DNA from: Anthoceros angustus
Taxonomy: Eukaryota; Streptophyta; Anthocerotopsida; Anthocerotales; Anthocerotaceae
NCBI GenBank assembly: GCA_010909165.1
Contig: VJWM01000179.1
Coordinates: 62,001 to 126,000, forward strand
Direction of reading: 5' to 3'
DNA length: 64,000 nt
Part shown: positions 10,899 through 23,858 of the stretch, in pieces
Position numbering within the stretch: the first letter of the stretch is position 1
How the letters are laid out: the number at the start of each line of letters is the position of its first letter
Program-made: the position numbers and the translations under genes
The notes under the pieces: generated by a model
What the model was told of the DNA's origin: nothing
What the model saw: only the letters and a program-made list of their open reading frames with translations
The model's database searches: none

Positions 10899-12740
10899 GT
10901 ATGGCCAAACGCTTAAGGACCCGTCATCTGCTTTCTGCTCACGCTCGCCTCTCACACCTCTCGTCCGCTCCTCTCCACTCACACTACACTTATCCGCCTT
11001 AAGAAAGACGCTGGTTACATGCCCCGACCTCCTCCGCTCTCCGGCCTCCGTCCGGCTCAGACGCCTCAAGTCCCTCCGGCCACACGCCCGTCCGTCGGCT
11101 ACCGGGCCGCTGCTCGACGAGCACGGGTCCCCTCACTCTTCCCCTCGCACACACCACAACACGTTAGGTCCGGCCACCAGACCGATCAATCCTCCGAGCC
11201 GCTGTGCTCGCCGGACTCAGACTCACGTTAGCAAGAAGACACACAAGGTCTGCAAGAACGCAGATCAACACCAAGAGAAAGATGATTTATTCAGGGCAGC
11301 CCCAGCCCTCTTATACTACGCCTGTGTCGGCGCCTTTATTACATCCCCTATTCCGAGCCGATGGCCACCAAGATGCCCTAATCGGCCGCCTACCATCCTA
11401 TTCCTTCCCCTATCTCCTTCACGGTGGGGCTGGAAGGTCCCGAGTTCCGCCTTTGGGATTGGTGGTCCAATCTCCGCCCCGATAGCTATGGGCGCACCTA
11501 ATCGGATGATCCGCGAGGCGGACCCTCCTTCCCCGGAATCTGCAGTTACGGCCGACCGCTGCTACCACACGACGTCCATCCTCCCTCGGCCTCCCCATGG
11601 GTCCTCCTGGGGCCACCGGCCATCCTCTCCCCAAGTCGGCGGGGCCTCATCGCCGTCCCGACCTCGAGGTCCGGTCTCGACCCGAGCCCGAACCTGTGGG
11701 TCCGCTTATTTCGAGTCCGCACTGGGTCCGCCTGGGTTCGACTGGTCCGAACTTATTGGGGTCCGTCCCCAAGCTCCGACCCTCTGTGGACCTGATCGCT
11801 AGGTCCTCCTCCTTACCCCCGACCCTTGTCTTGGTCTGCTGGTTCTCCTCTCGCACTCAGCCCGCCACCCCCTTCTCCGAGCGGTGGTGGTGAACTTACC
11901 TTGGGGTCCGCCCCGCCTCTTGGGCTCCTCCTCACGCTGCTGTTTCCAAACAGGCCCCTAGGGTCCCTGTGGCCCCCGTGCCCTTCTTCCTCCGAGCCTT
12001 CCAGGTCCGTATTTGCACGGCCGAGAGGCCTCTACCTTCAGAGCTCATGCGGTAATAGGCAAGTCCGAATCCACTTGGATTGCCTTCCACGCCCGAGTAC
12101 CCGATACCCTTCGCCATAGGTGCTCGGAGCCGAGCCTGTCGCTTTTGTTGCTCCACCTCCCCGCCAGTTTGATAGCCGGGCCGCCGCAGGCTGTGGCGCC
12201 TTTGCCACCTCCCCGCAGCCGCCGCTGCTCCACCCGCTCCAACTCCTCCGCCTGCTCCGCCACTTGCCCGCCATAGCAGCTCCTTCCGACTTCCTCACCG
12301 GACCAGCTTGTCCCGCCCGCCCGCCTTTTGTCCATTCCGGCATAACTCCGCCATCTCCCCGCCTGCACGGCAACATGCCAGATCAGGGCTTCGCCTGTGC
12401 CCTTCTCCATCTCGGCGACGCCCCGCCTCCTGCTCCATCGCCAGATCGACTGTCCGCCAACAGTAGCCGCCGATTTTGCCGCTGCCACCATGTCCCCGCA
12501 GACTACCATTCCTCTCAATGATAGTTTGAGTCAGCCCAAAGTCTCCTTGCGGTCCTCCATCTCCCCGCCGCTTCCACCTGAGCCGAGTCCGAGGTCCTCC
12601 ATCTCCTTGTCGCGAACTTGGCCTGGCCGGTCCCTGCTTGCTCCGCCACCTCCCCGCCCATCTTCGCGTAGCCGGAGGCGCCTATCTCCGCCAAGTCCCG
12701 GATTCTCTCATTGAGAACTCCGCTCCGACGCTGCCTTGGA
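10899..12740 (-). repeat. GC-rich LTR-like unit, tandem copy 2
   Basis: Second copy of the 9046-10898 unit, diverged by both substitutions and indels. On the minus strand AGTATAAGAGGGC (about 11313-11325) is a TATA-like box. It is followed about 30 bases later by GAATAAATCATCTTTC, a plausible polyadenylation signal, then the leader AACGTGAGTCTGAGTC. No coding domain was recognised. Confidence 0.6.
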
Positions 12741-13279
12741 GTTGTAACCCAAGGTGTCCTTGCCGGCCCTCCAACTCCGCCGCCTCCTTCTACCTCCTCC
12801 TGCACTGGCCCGAGGTCCCCGATTTCCCAGGCCGGCCTCCAGCAGACGGCTCGTCCGTGCTTGCTCCGCCGCCACCGCTCGGCCTTCGATTGGCTGGCTC
12901 TCCACCTCCCTCCACCGGCCCGATCACGCCTGATAGTGATCGCGATCGCCTGTGGCTTCCGCCTCCTGGCCACCTTCACCGAGCCTCTCCTTGGCTCGTC
13001 CACGGGCCGCCTCCGGCCAGTCCTGCGCCTGCTCATGCGCCCGGCGCCGCTTCCTGCCACGCCTGCAGAGGTCCTCAGCCTGGGCCTCTTGGCCTCAAAT
13101 GCCGAGCCTCAGTGCCAAGGAGGCCCAAGCGCTAAATGCCGAGCTAAGAAATCAAATGCCCCATGGACTGCATGGGGACCCCAGATGGCGAGGGCCGGTC
13201 CCCGAGCTTGCGGGCTGGCCTCCCCGACTAAACCGGCGAAAATAATCCTTCCCGCCCGCCTTCTTCTTCCTGCCGCAGC
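12741..13279. other. GC-rich sequence, no supported gene
   Basis: Continues the Pro/Leu/Ser-rich open frames of the neighbouring repeats on both strands. I see no domain, splice pattern or promoter. Confidence 0.4.
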
Positions 13280-14450
13280 ATGCGAATACTATCAGATTAT
13301 CACCAAGGTGATCCACCTTGGTGGCGAGTTCAATGGACAATGATCCGGGCTACCGCCTTACTCGGTCAGCGGGTCGGATATCGACCATCCGTTGGTGGTC
13401 CTGCGTCGAGCCTCGGCGCCATTGTGTGCGGCCCTATCTTCCCTTCGCCTTGAGGGGCTCCACTCCCCTTCTTCCTCCTTTGGGCGGTTGTAGGTCGCCT
13501 CGTGACCTCCTCCAAGGTCCATCGCCTTGGTCCTCCCGTGAGGTTCTTGGACCGCACTCCTTATTGACCGTCACAAAGATTTTCCGGCGAACTCCCTACT
13601 GCAGAAAGTGACATCATCGAATGTCCGCATCTATCCGAACACATCCAAATGCCACTCCGCACCAATTCTCCCCGCTCGGAGCCAGGCCCAAAGTCCGGAT
13701 AGCCGAGTCACAATGTTGCGCCACAAGGTTCCATGGCTCCCAAACTTCCGCAGCTTTTGGGTGCCATCGCCTTCTCCTTCCTTGCCGTTGTCAGCCGCTT
13801 GTCTGAGACCGCCGCACGCTGCGCCGCTGCTCACGCTCCAACCTCAACGGTGAGCCGCCAAGACGCTCCGAAAGTGTCCAACGAGATACCGCCAGAGGAT
13901 CATGAGCGCAGAGATCGTAGAATTGTCTCGAGGCCGCGCAACGAAATGACCTTCCCTTCGCCGCCGCCCTTCGAGTAACCGGCGAGGGCGCTCTTCCGGT
14001 CCGTAATCGCTGTGAGGTCCGCATGGCTTATTTCGACCTTACGCCCGCTTACCGCCTACGCCGCTGCATCACTGTTTTAAGCCAGCCAGATGCAGCCCGT
14101 GAATACCGCTATAACGGCCTCGCAAGGTTACGGTCCCTGCCAACAGATGCCCGCTCTCCACCTGTGGTCGCCACGTGGCCCGCCTCGTCCGGCCCCTACC
14201 AACCTTGTTACTTTCGATTTATCCCGCCTGGGTCCTCGGAGTGGGTCCGGACTTATCCTGCTACCTCGCGCTCGCCATAGTAGGTCGGATACGCCTCACT
14301 CCGGTCCTGAGTATACCCGAGTGTCCGAGTGCTATCCATGCTTATTTCCTTTTTCGCTCATTTTATCCTTCGCCTCCTAAAAACAAAACCCCTCGCTATT
14401 TCCTAGCCCCAAGGGAAGTCCGTAGTCCACACCTTACCTTCTTCGTCACC
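13280..14450. repeat. GC-rich dispersed repeat pair, copy 1
   Basis: Opens with CAGATTATCACCAAGGTGATCC and shares ordered blocks with 16085-17290: CACAATGTTGCGCC, GTGCCATCGCC against GTCCCATCGCC, GTGAATACCGC, CCACGTGGCC, GAGTGGGTCCGGACTT, a CTTATTTC/TATCC segment and GTCCGTRGTCCACAC. Two long direct repeats about 2.8 kb apart with only 1.6 kb between them suggest LTRs of a small non-autonomous (TRIM or LARD-like) element. Confidence 0.55.
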
Positions 14451-16084
14451 AACAGAGCTGAGACGCCGATGTCGCGCTCAGATCCGCGATCACGCCTGTG
14501 AGAGCTCCCTGTTGGGCTTGATTGCCTCTTGAGCTACAGCCTGTTTCCTTATGCCTTTTCATCTCTCGCTGGCTGTTCTCCACTTCAGAATCGAGTTCGG
14601 AGACCTCCATCTCCTTGTTGGCTGGCCTCCTTCTCCTCTACCTGGCCGACTCGAGCCTCTGCTTCCATCGCCTCCTGTTCCACCTTCAGTCAGCTGCAAG
14701 TGGTCCCTGGGCTGCCCCTCCACCCTGCCTGGATCCCTCCAGAGTTTATCACGTCGATTTTAGCCACAAGCTTCCGCCTCACAAGGCCGGCCACCCGAGC
14801 CTTCGGGTTTGGTTGTTGTTCCCCAGTCACCAGCCTGTGTCTCGAGCTCTGCCTCCGCCTCGCCCACGGCCTGGGCCTCAAGGCTGGCCCCTCATTACCA
14901 GAGGTCCCTCTCAGGCGCTTGGCTCTCCTCAGGCTCCGCCCAGCTCAGGTTTCACCGAAGGAACTCTGGTCCTATTCTCACCAATGGACCAGACCTCCTG
15001 TTTCGCCTCCCGGCTTCCTCCTCGGCGAGAGGATTCCGCCTTCTTCTTTGCCTCCCCTGGCCCATCTCGGCCTCCTTCAGGGAGGAGCACCATGCGCCTC
15101 CTGTTGCCTCCACCGGCCCGGGTCTCTGCCCCATAGAGACCCAGAGCATCACTGGCCCATGACGTGGCCAAAACCCCGCCGTGTTTCTTCCAGGCTTAAC
15201 GGTGAGGCACTCAAGAAGTCCGCTGTGGTGGCATCTCCGTCCGCCTAAGGATCACGCCATATCGCAGCCTCGAGCGAGTCCTGACCGGGTTCTCCTCGAA
15301 TCCCATCAGACCCCTCGTGTCCTGAAAGGCTGTGGTCCCGAGCCTCACCTTCCTTGGCCCTCTTGGCCGCTTAACTCCTTCTCCGCCTTCCTCTCCTGGG
15401 CTCGAGGGTGGTGAGGGGTTCGAGCCAGCGTGTTTCCTCTCCCGTCCGAGACAAGACAGCTCGGATGCCGCTGGCCCCGCCTGGGCGCTTCCTCTTCGCC
15501 CGCCATCGCTTCCTCTCTGCACTCCGCGGTAGGGATAGAGGCACCGGTGCGCCTGGGTGCTTCGCCGGTGGGAGCCACCGCCTTCTTGACTTGGCTCGCT
15601 TCTGGCCCCGGCTGTGGCTCACTGGCCGTTGGTCAGGGCGTGGTTGTCAGTCAAAAGGCCGCCAAGCCCCTTCCTGTGGTGCATTACCTACGGCACAATT
15701 GGCCTCCGCTGAAACTGTATGGAGTGGGAGGCGGGATATCCTCCTATACCTGTGGCTAAGCGTAGGGTGTCCGTTTAGTCGAATGGAGGTCCGGAATCCC
15801 TCCTAATCATCTTCCTCCCGGCCCATTTGGCCTTGGGGGTCGGGCTCACTTCCTGCACCTTCACCCCTTCCCCGGCCCGCCTCCGTAGAGCCGCCAGTCT
15901 CTTCCCGTGAGCGCCGCCTCCTCTCCTCCTTCAAGAGGTTAAGGTGCCCTGGCCACACGGATAAGGAAGGGGACAATGCCGACGGAAGGCGCTCGTAGCT
16001 TAGCTTCCCGGCTTCCGATCGATCCGAGCGAGGATGATTCTCGGCCTCAATCGGCCCGCTGTCTCACCGTAGGCGCACATTGTG
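14451..16084. other. GC-rich interior between repeat pair, no coding motif
   Basis: Lies between the two copies of the dispersed repeat. Open frames on the plus strand reach about 239 codons but are Pro/Ser/Leu-rich, overlap each other in all frames and contain no gag, protease, reverse transcriptase or integrase motif. I treat it as the interior of a non-coding LTR-type element. Confidence 0.45.
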
Positions 16085-17268
16085 AACACTAACAGATTAT
16101 CACCAAGGTGATCCACCTGGTGAAAGCATAGCTCAATGTGGACAACACCTTAGCTACACGGCCTCAGACCTACTTATCCAACAGTCCGATATCGCACATC
16201 AGCCATTGACGCATCATTGGGTCCCTGCCTCAAAGATCGCTACTTCGCCGCCTCCACCTTTCCTCCTCACCTTGAGGGCCTGGGATCACACTCTAATTCC
16301 TCCACCGGCATAGTGACATCGCTCAGACCTCAACGGTCCACCTCCCGGGTTCCTCCCTTAGGCTCTTGGGCGTATCTTATTGGCCTGCCCGGTCTTCTGG
16401 TGTATTCCACGACGAGCGTGGTTGTCAAATATCCAAACCGCTCTGAAGATGTCGAGGTGCCACTTCTTACTAGGTCCTCTCGCCTCCGCCAACCAGGTCC
16501 GGCCCGGATATCCTCGGCGACAATGTTGCGCCTCCACCAGCGCCAGTGGCCACACCTCCGCCTTCTTGGTCCCATCGCCCTTCTTTTGCTCAGAGCGACA
16601 GGACATCGGGTCATGCGCCTCTTCTCCGCTCGCCGCCAACCACGGGTGAGCCGCGCTGAAGGTGCCCGGGCGCTCAAGAGATAGCGCCAGAGGGCGGGTA
16701 TGGAGCGCGAGACCGTAAAATCGTAGGTCGCAAAGAGAAATGGTCTACCCCTCAGCCGCGACGTTGGGAGTAGTCGCGGAGGAGGGTGCCCTTTGCCGCG
16801 TAATCGCCGAGGTCTTACGGCCTACTCCCCGCTTTACGCCCCGCTCACGCTCGACGATTCTAACCTTTACGCCGAACTGCACTTTTGAGCGTGAATACCG
16901 CCTATAACGGCCACTTGGCAACCCCGCGTCTCGTCCGCCGCATGCCCGTCCTCCTCTGCACTCGCCCACGTGGCCTTGTTGTCTGGCAAAACACGCTCCA
17001 ACTCCTAAGTTACTTTACTTGGCGTGATTTATCCCATCCCGCCCGGGAGTGGGGTCCGGACTTCTCCCGATCTCCGGCGTGGGTCCGAGATCCTCGAGGT
17101 GTGTTCCGAAGTCCTTCCACCTACTCCGGAGTCCCTACTCCGGAGTGCAGTCCGGAGTACAGTCCGGAGTAGCCCGGGCTTATTTCTCCCTATCCGCCTT
17201 ATTTTACACTCCATACCTACGACAAAAAGCAAACCCAACTTATTTCCTACCCCTGGGGAGAGTCCGTG
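16085..17268. repeat. GC-rich dispersed repeat pair, copy 2
   Basis: Second copy of the 13280-14450 repeat, starting at CAGATTATCACCAAGGTGATCC and ending at GAGTCCGTGGTCCACAC. Near 17130-17170 it contains a small run of CCGGAGTNC units. Its end abuts the beginning of the TNP2 remnant, so one of the two elements inserted into or truncated the other. Confidence 0.55.
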
Positions 17269-17269
17269 G

Positions 17270-20200
17270 TCCACACATGTTATATGGTGCCCTTGCCAAG
17301 TTTGTAAGAAACGGAAACGTGTTCCCCGCGATGTTGAATAGACCATCGCCTGCCGACTACCCGCCGCTGGCACGTGAGGATCCTGCAAGTCGGGAGGGCA
17401 CCCCACCCCCTTTCCATATCCTTGAGGACCATGACGCCATCCAACTTGGTGTGGATGTCAATGTCGATGCCAATGTGCATGACGCGATGCCGACGACTCG
17501 AACGTGAACATGCGGAGGCATCCGAGTAATCCGCCATTTGCGAGTGATTTCTCAATGACGACTGTGACAATGATGACTCATCTCCGGCCGTGGAGGGAGA
17601 AGATTCCTTTTTTGCAAGCGTGGAAGGTGATAAGCCCGGGTCCATGGAGAAGATTGTTCAAGCAGCGGAAACGCCATTGTTTCCTGGGGCAAAACTCAGT
17701 ATCTTGTCCGCCACCATGCTACCGCTTGACATCCGTGCGGCATCACCATGCGCATGAACGCCATCATACAAGCCGCATCAATCTATATTGTGATGGAAAT
17801 ACCATGCCCGGAAGGATCAAGCTCCATCATGGCTTCTCTAAGCCTAGGTTCACAACAAGATCGACGCAGCCCCAAGGGCTGCATGCTATAGGGGCCAGCA
17901 TGAACCGATAAAAGTGTTGGAAATGTGGGTTGAAAAGATTCAAGAAGGGCACCATGAAGAAAAATTCGGGCGGAAAAAGTGATGTGGTATTTATCACAGA
18001 AGCGCTGCCGGATGTATATGGTGCCTTTGCTCTCCCGTGAATGTGTGGCTCACCAGTCTCTCAGGAGTAACAAAGGCAAAATGAGCATAATGGCAGACAC
18101 GCCCGCTTGGGCTGCTCTGGATGCGATTGACGGCTTTGGAGCTGAAGACCGCAACCTTCAATTTGGGCTCTCCACTGATGGAGTCAACCCTTTTGGGCAT
18201 AAACATTCCACTTATAGCGTATGGCCGGTACTGCTCGTGAACTACAATGTTCCGCCGTGGAAGACCATCTGCAAGGATTACATCATCACATGCGTTATTA
18301 TACCCGGCCCGCATAAGGCTGAAAACCTTGATGTCTTTTTACAGCCATTGTACGAGGACCTTCAACGGCTTTGGATCGGAGTGGATGCCATCGATGCATC
18401 ATACCCAATTGGGCATCCAATGAGAGCAAGCTCGAGTCAGTCAACACCATCACCGATTACCCTGCATGGGGTGCTTGTGTGGGCTTCAAACATCGTACAT
18501 GGCATGCCATATGTGTTGGAAGCACTTGGATGCAAGGTACTCCCCACATCTGAACAAGGTGGTAAGGCGAGCGAAGTTTCTACCGAGGACCATCCATTGA
18601 GAAGCGACGTACATCTTTCAATGGTGCCATTGAAAACACGGCGCCGCTCCGCCTGCTCCGGGTTCAGTCGTCCGAGATGGAGAGGTGGGCCACCGATGAA
18701 CGGGAGCGTGAACGCCGGTGGAACGTGACAAAGAAGTGGATGGCGATTTACTTTGCGATAAACATTGTATTACTGCTTTTTTTTTGCTTTTGTATTTCCA
18801 TCGCTTACAATGATGAAATTTACTCCTCATGGAGATGCGCTGAATTTGCTCCCTGACCTAAAGGATGGTATGCACACCCTCAAAACGTGGTTGTCTCATT
18901 ATATGGCTTCTTGACGGGCTCAAGGATGACTTGGCATGTAGGAGGGACATGGCGGATCCAGGGTGTGCACCAAAGCCCATTTATGGTCTGATGAAACGTG
19001 GATGCCACATTTGAAAGTGCTGAGTATGTCATCCCGGCTTTGGCCATGCCAATAGTCCATGACCAGTTGCGGAAGATCCGGCCACCTACAGGGTTCTCAA
19101 CTCACATAGGGCGGAAGTTAACACAAGGCAAATTATCTGGCTTGAAAACACATGACTGGAAGAAGGTGTTAGAATACTACCTGCCAATAGTGTTGCGTGG
19201 TGCATTGCCAAGAGAAGTCTATGACCCCATCGCAGGGCTTGCTTGGTTGTTCCGCTGGCTGGGGAGGCGGGAGATTGAAAGGCGGGAAATCGAGCCAATG
19301 CGTATGCTGGCTCATGAAACGATGGCACAATTAGAAAGAGTTATGCCTCCCAAGTTCTTTGACATCCAAGTACATATGGTGGTGCACCTAGTGGATGAAG
19401 TGGCGACACATGGGGCATCCACTGTCCGTTGGATGTATTTCATAAAACGGTATATGAAAGTTTTAAAAGATATGGCGAAACATGGCTCATCCAAGGCATG
19501 CATGGTCGAGGGTTATTGCATGGGGAGGCCATGTTTTATTGCGTATAATATTTGGCGGAGATACACGATGCGGGACATACCGCGGCCAAACGAGAGCCTA
19601 ATTTGCGGAGGAGGATATGTAGAATCGGAAACCGGAGGATAAGGAGATGACCGCAGAGGCCCACTCGAGGTGCACTTGATATTTTAAGACACAGCCCTCC
19701 GCCTATTCCTTGAGGAGTACCAGACGTATGGGGTCCGGAAGCCATCGCTTCATTGGCTGGAAGTGTGGCGAGGCACCTGGGCCCGGGGAGATGAACAAAA
19801 CGCTGACGGTGGGCTTGTCCTCACACCGTAAATTGAGGACCTCATTCGGGGCCCGAGCATGACTCCAAGAGCTATCGCACTACGCGGCCTATGGATACCA
19901 TTACCGATCGAAAAAGGAGATAAACACATGAAGGCAACCCAGATAAAGGGGTCATTCAATGTGGAAGGTTGAACAGTTAAGTAGAGCAACCATTCGTGGA
20001 GAATTCAACAAATATCGCAACTCCAAAGGCGGCAAATATGCCCATTTGTGTTCAAGGTGAAGTGGTACCAATGCGAAGAATGTCCATGCGAGATGATGTT
20101 TCCTGTTCCTTTTGGTGGACACTAGAAGGAATATGGAGTACAATGGATGGAGACGAGGGAAGGGTCCGCATATATATTCCTGTGTCAAGTCACACAAGCA

Positions 20201-20359
20201 TTATTTCATCCTCGTGACCTCCCCTTCACAAGATGGATGGAGGTTCATGAGTGCCCTATCAGTGTCCAAACATTATCCGTGATTCTGCATAGGAACATGA
20301 AAATGTTAGACCCAAGTACCTGCCACGCGTCCATATGGACATCACATCATCCCGCGTAG
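17270..20359 (+). pseudogene. CACTA TNP2 transposase, near full length but frameshifted
   Basis: Ordered TNP2 segments on the plus strand: WCPCQVCKKRKRVPRDV (transposase-associated domain, about 17280-17340); an acidic region; TPLFPGAKLSILSATM (about 17665); DAIDGFG...LQFGLSTDGVNPFG...TYSVWPVLLVNYN.PPW and VIIPGPHKAENLDVFLQPLYEDLQRLW (Transposase_21 core, 18130-18380). TITDYPAWGACVGF follows in another frame (about 18450), then HLNKVV and TSFNGAIENTAPL. The 18998-19642 frame, from LRKIRPPTGFSTH to KLSGLKTHDW, LPIVLRGALP and PPKFFDIQVHMVVHLVDE, is DUF4218. A DUF4216-like tail ends at 20359. At least five frame changes make it inactive. Between 18725 and 18830 the expected core sequence is replaced by a hydrophobic, T-rich stretch. 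Terminal inverted repeats were not found. Confidence 0.88.
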
Positions 20360-20769
20360 GCACCTGCCAAGGACCTTCCGCATGCCCCGGGGTGGATGCC
20401 ATCCGTGCGCCTGCCTCGGTCGCAACTACTCACGCCTCCCGGCCGGTCACGGGAGGGATTTTTGACTAGAGGAATGGGCGGGTTGACCCCAACCCTGTAT
20501 AAAGTTGCGCCAACGCCTGGCCATCCCTAAGAGCAGGCACATGGATTGGACGGTGAGGAGGAAGGAGATGGAGACGTTGCTGTTGTGCCTCATTTTCTAC
20601 ATTAGCGAATGGGAATGTTTTTGACGACCACGATGATGACCGGAACTGGAAAAACTACTCCTGCCCCATCCGTAGACACCATCCCGTGCCGAGTAGAGCG
20701 TGATTCCTTTCCAATGAGAGCCTCGACGAGATACAAGTCTCCCTGAATCAAATGTCACAACAACAAAAG
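20360..20769. other. Spacer between TNP2 and copia remnants
   Basis: No ORF or RNA gene stands out. CCCTGTATAAAGTTGCGCC at 20493-20511 contains a TATAAA that could be an old transposon promoter. Confidence 0.35.
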
Positions 20770-23700
20770 CTAAGTCACCCACAATCTTAGCTGTTTGTCT
20801 TTCATCTGTCCATTCTCAAGTAGAAACTTGGTTTTTAGATTCTGGAGCCACTAGTCATATTTGTTTTCACAGACACTTATTTAAAACTTTCTCACCCACA
20901 TATGATGCCAATCAGTTTGTGCTTTTGGGTGATGATAGTGGGCTTTCCATCAAAGGCTTGGGCTCAGTGGTCATACAGCTCCCAGACGAGTCTTCACTTA
21001 TACTTTCTGGCGTTTTATTTGTCCCTTCTATGACCAAAAATTTGATGTCAGTGATTAAGTTGTCACAAGAACACTCTTGCCGAGTCTGCTTTGATCAACC
21101 TCCGTGTTAGAGCTTTTGCATGCTGACATCTCAGGAAAAATACAAACACCTTCACTTGGAGGGGCTTTGTATTACCTGACTTTGACAGATGATTACAGTC
21201 CCCATGCGCCTGAAGAGCGATACCTTCGGCTGCTTCAGGGACTGGCTGCCAACAGTTCAACGTCAGTCTGGTAGCCTGCTCAAAACCTTGCGCAGTGATA
21301 ATGGGATGGAGTTTGTTAATCATGCGTTTGATGAGTACTTATCTAAGCAGGGCATTCAGAGACAGCTGATTGTGCCGTATACTCAGCAGCAAAATGGCGT
21401 AGCTGAACGCAAAAACCAAACCTTGCTGGGTATGACGAGGAGTATGTTGCTTTGGGCTGGCCTACCTCAAGAATATTGGGCAGAGGCCGTAGTCACAGCC
21501 ACATACATATTGAATAGGGTTTTGACTAGCTCTGTGAAGGGGCGGACTCCTTTTGAGGTATTATGGCGTCGTAAGCCCAGCCTACTTCACCTGCGTGTGT
21601 TCGGTTCTAAGGCCTTTGCCTATATCCCTACGGAGAAGAGGAAAAAGTTAGATAACCGTGCCCACAGTCTCCTCTTTGTTGGCTACAGTGAGCATGTCAA
21701 AGCTTATAAGTTGTATGATCCGTATCACAGACAGTGACCTTAGCACGAAGTGTCACCTTTGTTGAATCATACACTGCTTCTACACATGCTCCTGTCATGT
21801 TTGAGAACTCAGAGGGAGACACTCCGGACGAGGAATCAGACACAGTTACCTTCCCTTTGGATGACACTGAAAAACCAGCAGATGATGATCTGGAGGACCC
21901 CAATCCTCCAACTGCCCTCGACAATACCAAGATACGATTAGCCTGTGAACCCACGCCTCGATCATGCGACACCATGGACGATATGCCAAGGAGGACATGG
22001 TCCTGGATTTATCTGATGCTGGTGATGCAGTACACCTTGACGAGTTGGCAGATTCTGACCATGACCACGGTATCTGCTCGTGGTCTTACACCGTACATGC
22101 GGTGCCGATCCCGATGCTGTCCTTAGACGCTCTACACGGCATGTGCTCCAAAGACAAGGAGTGAGCCACGCTACTCTGTTGATTTCGTGACATCCTCCTA
22201 CTGCTTTTTGCCGCCATTGACATCCTTCTCAAGAACCTAGCTCCTACAAGCAAGCTCTGGCTGGCCCTGATGCTTCCAAGTGGCAACTCGCAATGGAGGA
22301 CGAGTACCAGTCTTTGCTCAAAAACAAGACCTGGAAACTTATCGATTTGCCTCCTGGACGCAAGGCCATCTCCTGCAAATGGGTTTTTAAATTAAAACTA
22401 AATGCACACGGAGACATTGCAAGATATAAAGCCAGGCTTGTAGCTAGAGGATTTACTCAGGTAGAGGGGTTGGACTACCAGGAGACTTTCTCCCCAGTCG
22501 TTGGAGCCCAGTCCATTCGAATCCTACTTGCTCTTGCAGCAGAGTTAGATATGGACTTACAACAGATGGATGTATGTACCGCCTTCTTGTATGGTGACCT
22601 AGATGAGGACCTGTACATGATGCAGCCAGAGGGTTATGAAGACCCAAAGAACCCCACCCAAGTCCTAAAGTTGCTCAAATGTATATATGGATTGAAGCAG
22701 AGTGGCAGGGTATGGTATATTACCATGCATATTTATCTTCTGAGTATCTCCTTCATCCAGAGCACTGCAGACTCGAATGTGTATAGACTGAACAGAGGCA
22801 GTGACTTCGTTGTACTGGCCTTATACGTGGACGACGTAATCCTCGCCACAAACAGCCAGCTCTTGTTAGCGGAAGTCAAGCTGATGCTAAGCACAAAATT
22901 CGAGATGAAGGACATCGGTGAGCTCAAATACTGCCTTGGGGTTCAAATCCTAAGGGTATGAGACGAAGGACTGATCATTGCGCATCAGCACAAATACATC
23001 AATGATATCCTGCGAAAATTTAAGTTGGATGAGGCTAGGCCTGCTATAACCCCCTATGCTACGGGAGCAAAACTTACCAGTTTGCAATGTCCCCAGTCTG
23101 ATGCTGAGATCAGGGACATGAAGGATGTGCTACAGCATCTTGTAGCGGCTGATTTCGTGGGGACGGGCGACGATGTGAGCCGTCTCTCAATTCCACACAG
23201 GCGGCGGGCCTAATTAACGCATCTTTAGGTACCTTAAGGGTACCCACACACACGGTCTATTTTACAGGAGGAGTGGGCAAGGGAAACTTACACTTGCTGG
23301 GTACACCGATGCCGACTGGGCTTCGGACAGTGATTCCAGAAGAAGCTTATCTACATATTGTTTCTTGCTTGCCTCTGCCACCGTGAAATGGTCATGTAAA
23401 AAATAGACTTCCATAGCCCTGTCATCCACAGAAGCAGAGTACAGGTCACTCACAGACGCTTCAAAGGAGGCAGAATGGGAGAGAAGCTTCTTACATGATC
23501 TGGACCAGTCCCAGCAGGCACCTACCCCAATTTTGTGTGACAATATGTCGGCACTGGCCCTTGTTGCGAATCCCAGGTTTCACGCCCGCACTAAGCACAT
23601 CGAGATCCAGCATCATTATATTAGAGATGTGGTGGAGCGTGGGGCTATTAAGGTTGGCTACATATGCACAGACGACAACGTTGCAGATGTGTTAACAAAG

Positions 23701-23778
23701 GGGCTGGTGAAGCATAAACACTACAAGCACATGTCAGGTTTAGGCCTGGATGACTACTCAAGATACTTGGTCAGCTAG
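20770..23778 (+). pseudogene. Ty1/copia polyprotein (protease to RNase H), decayed
   Basis: The gag region is missing. The aspartic protease is marked by WFLDSGATSHI (about 20830). The integrase core shows LRSDNGMEF and PYTQQQNGVAERKNQ (catalytic Asp and Glu, 21290-21420), followed by FEVLWRRKPSLLHLRVFGS. Reverse transcriptase (22293-22961) has WVFKLKLNAHGDIARYKARLVA, ETFSPVV, LQQMDVCTAFLYGDLDE and the catalytic LYVDDVI. RNase H follows in pieces: YTDADWASD, SSTEAEYRSL (before and after a stop near 23403) and KHIEIQHHYIRD, ending at 23778. Internal stops, frame changes and a missing gag make it non-autonomous. It is tandem with a second copia remnant in the same orientation. Confidence 0.9.
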
Positions 23779-23788
23779 TGGCTTATAT

Positions 23789-23858
23789 GTGGGAGGTGGG
23801 GCGGGAACCCGAAGGTTCCCTAGGTGTTGTTGAGTTGTGTCTATGGTTCCCGTGAACC
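23789..23858 (+). repeat. Polypurine tract and hairpins after copia pol
   Basis: TGTGGGAGGTGGGGCGGG begins 11 bases after the pol stop and is a good polypurine tract. It runs into GGGAACCCGAAGGTTCCC (23803-23820), a perfect 7-bp stem with a CGAA loop. A second, imperfect one, GGTTCCCGTGAACC, sits near 23846. This marks the expected start of a 3' LTR, but no matching 5' LTR is in the window. Confidence 0.5.

Noticed and set aside
10200-15248. Long Pro/Ser/Arg-rich open frames (up to about 240 codons) on both strands of the GC-rich block
   Set aside because: They overlap in several frames, have no domain, many lack a good ATG, and they fall inside repeats. High GC content removes stop codons by chance.
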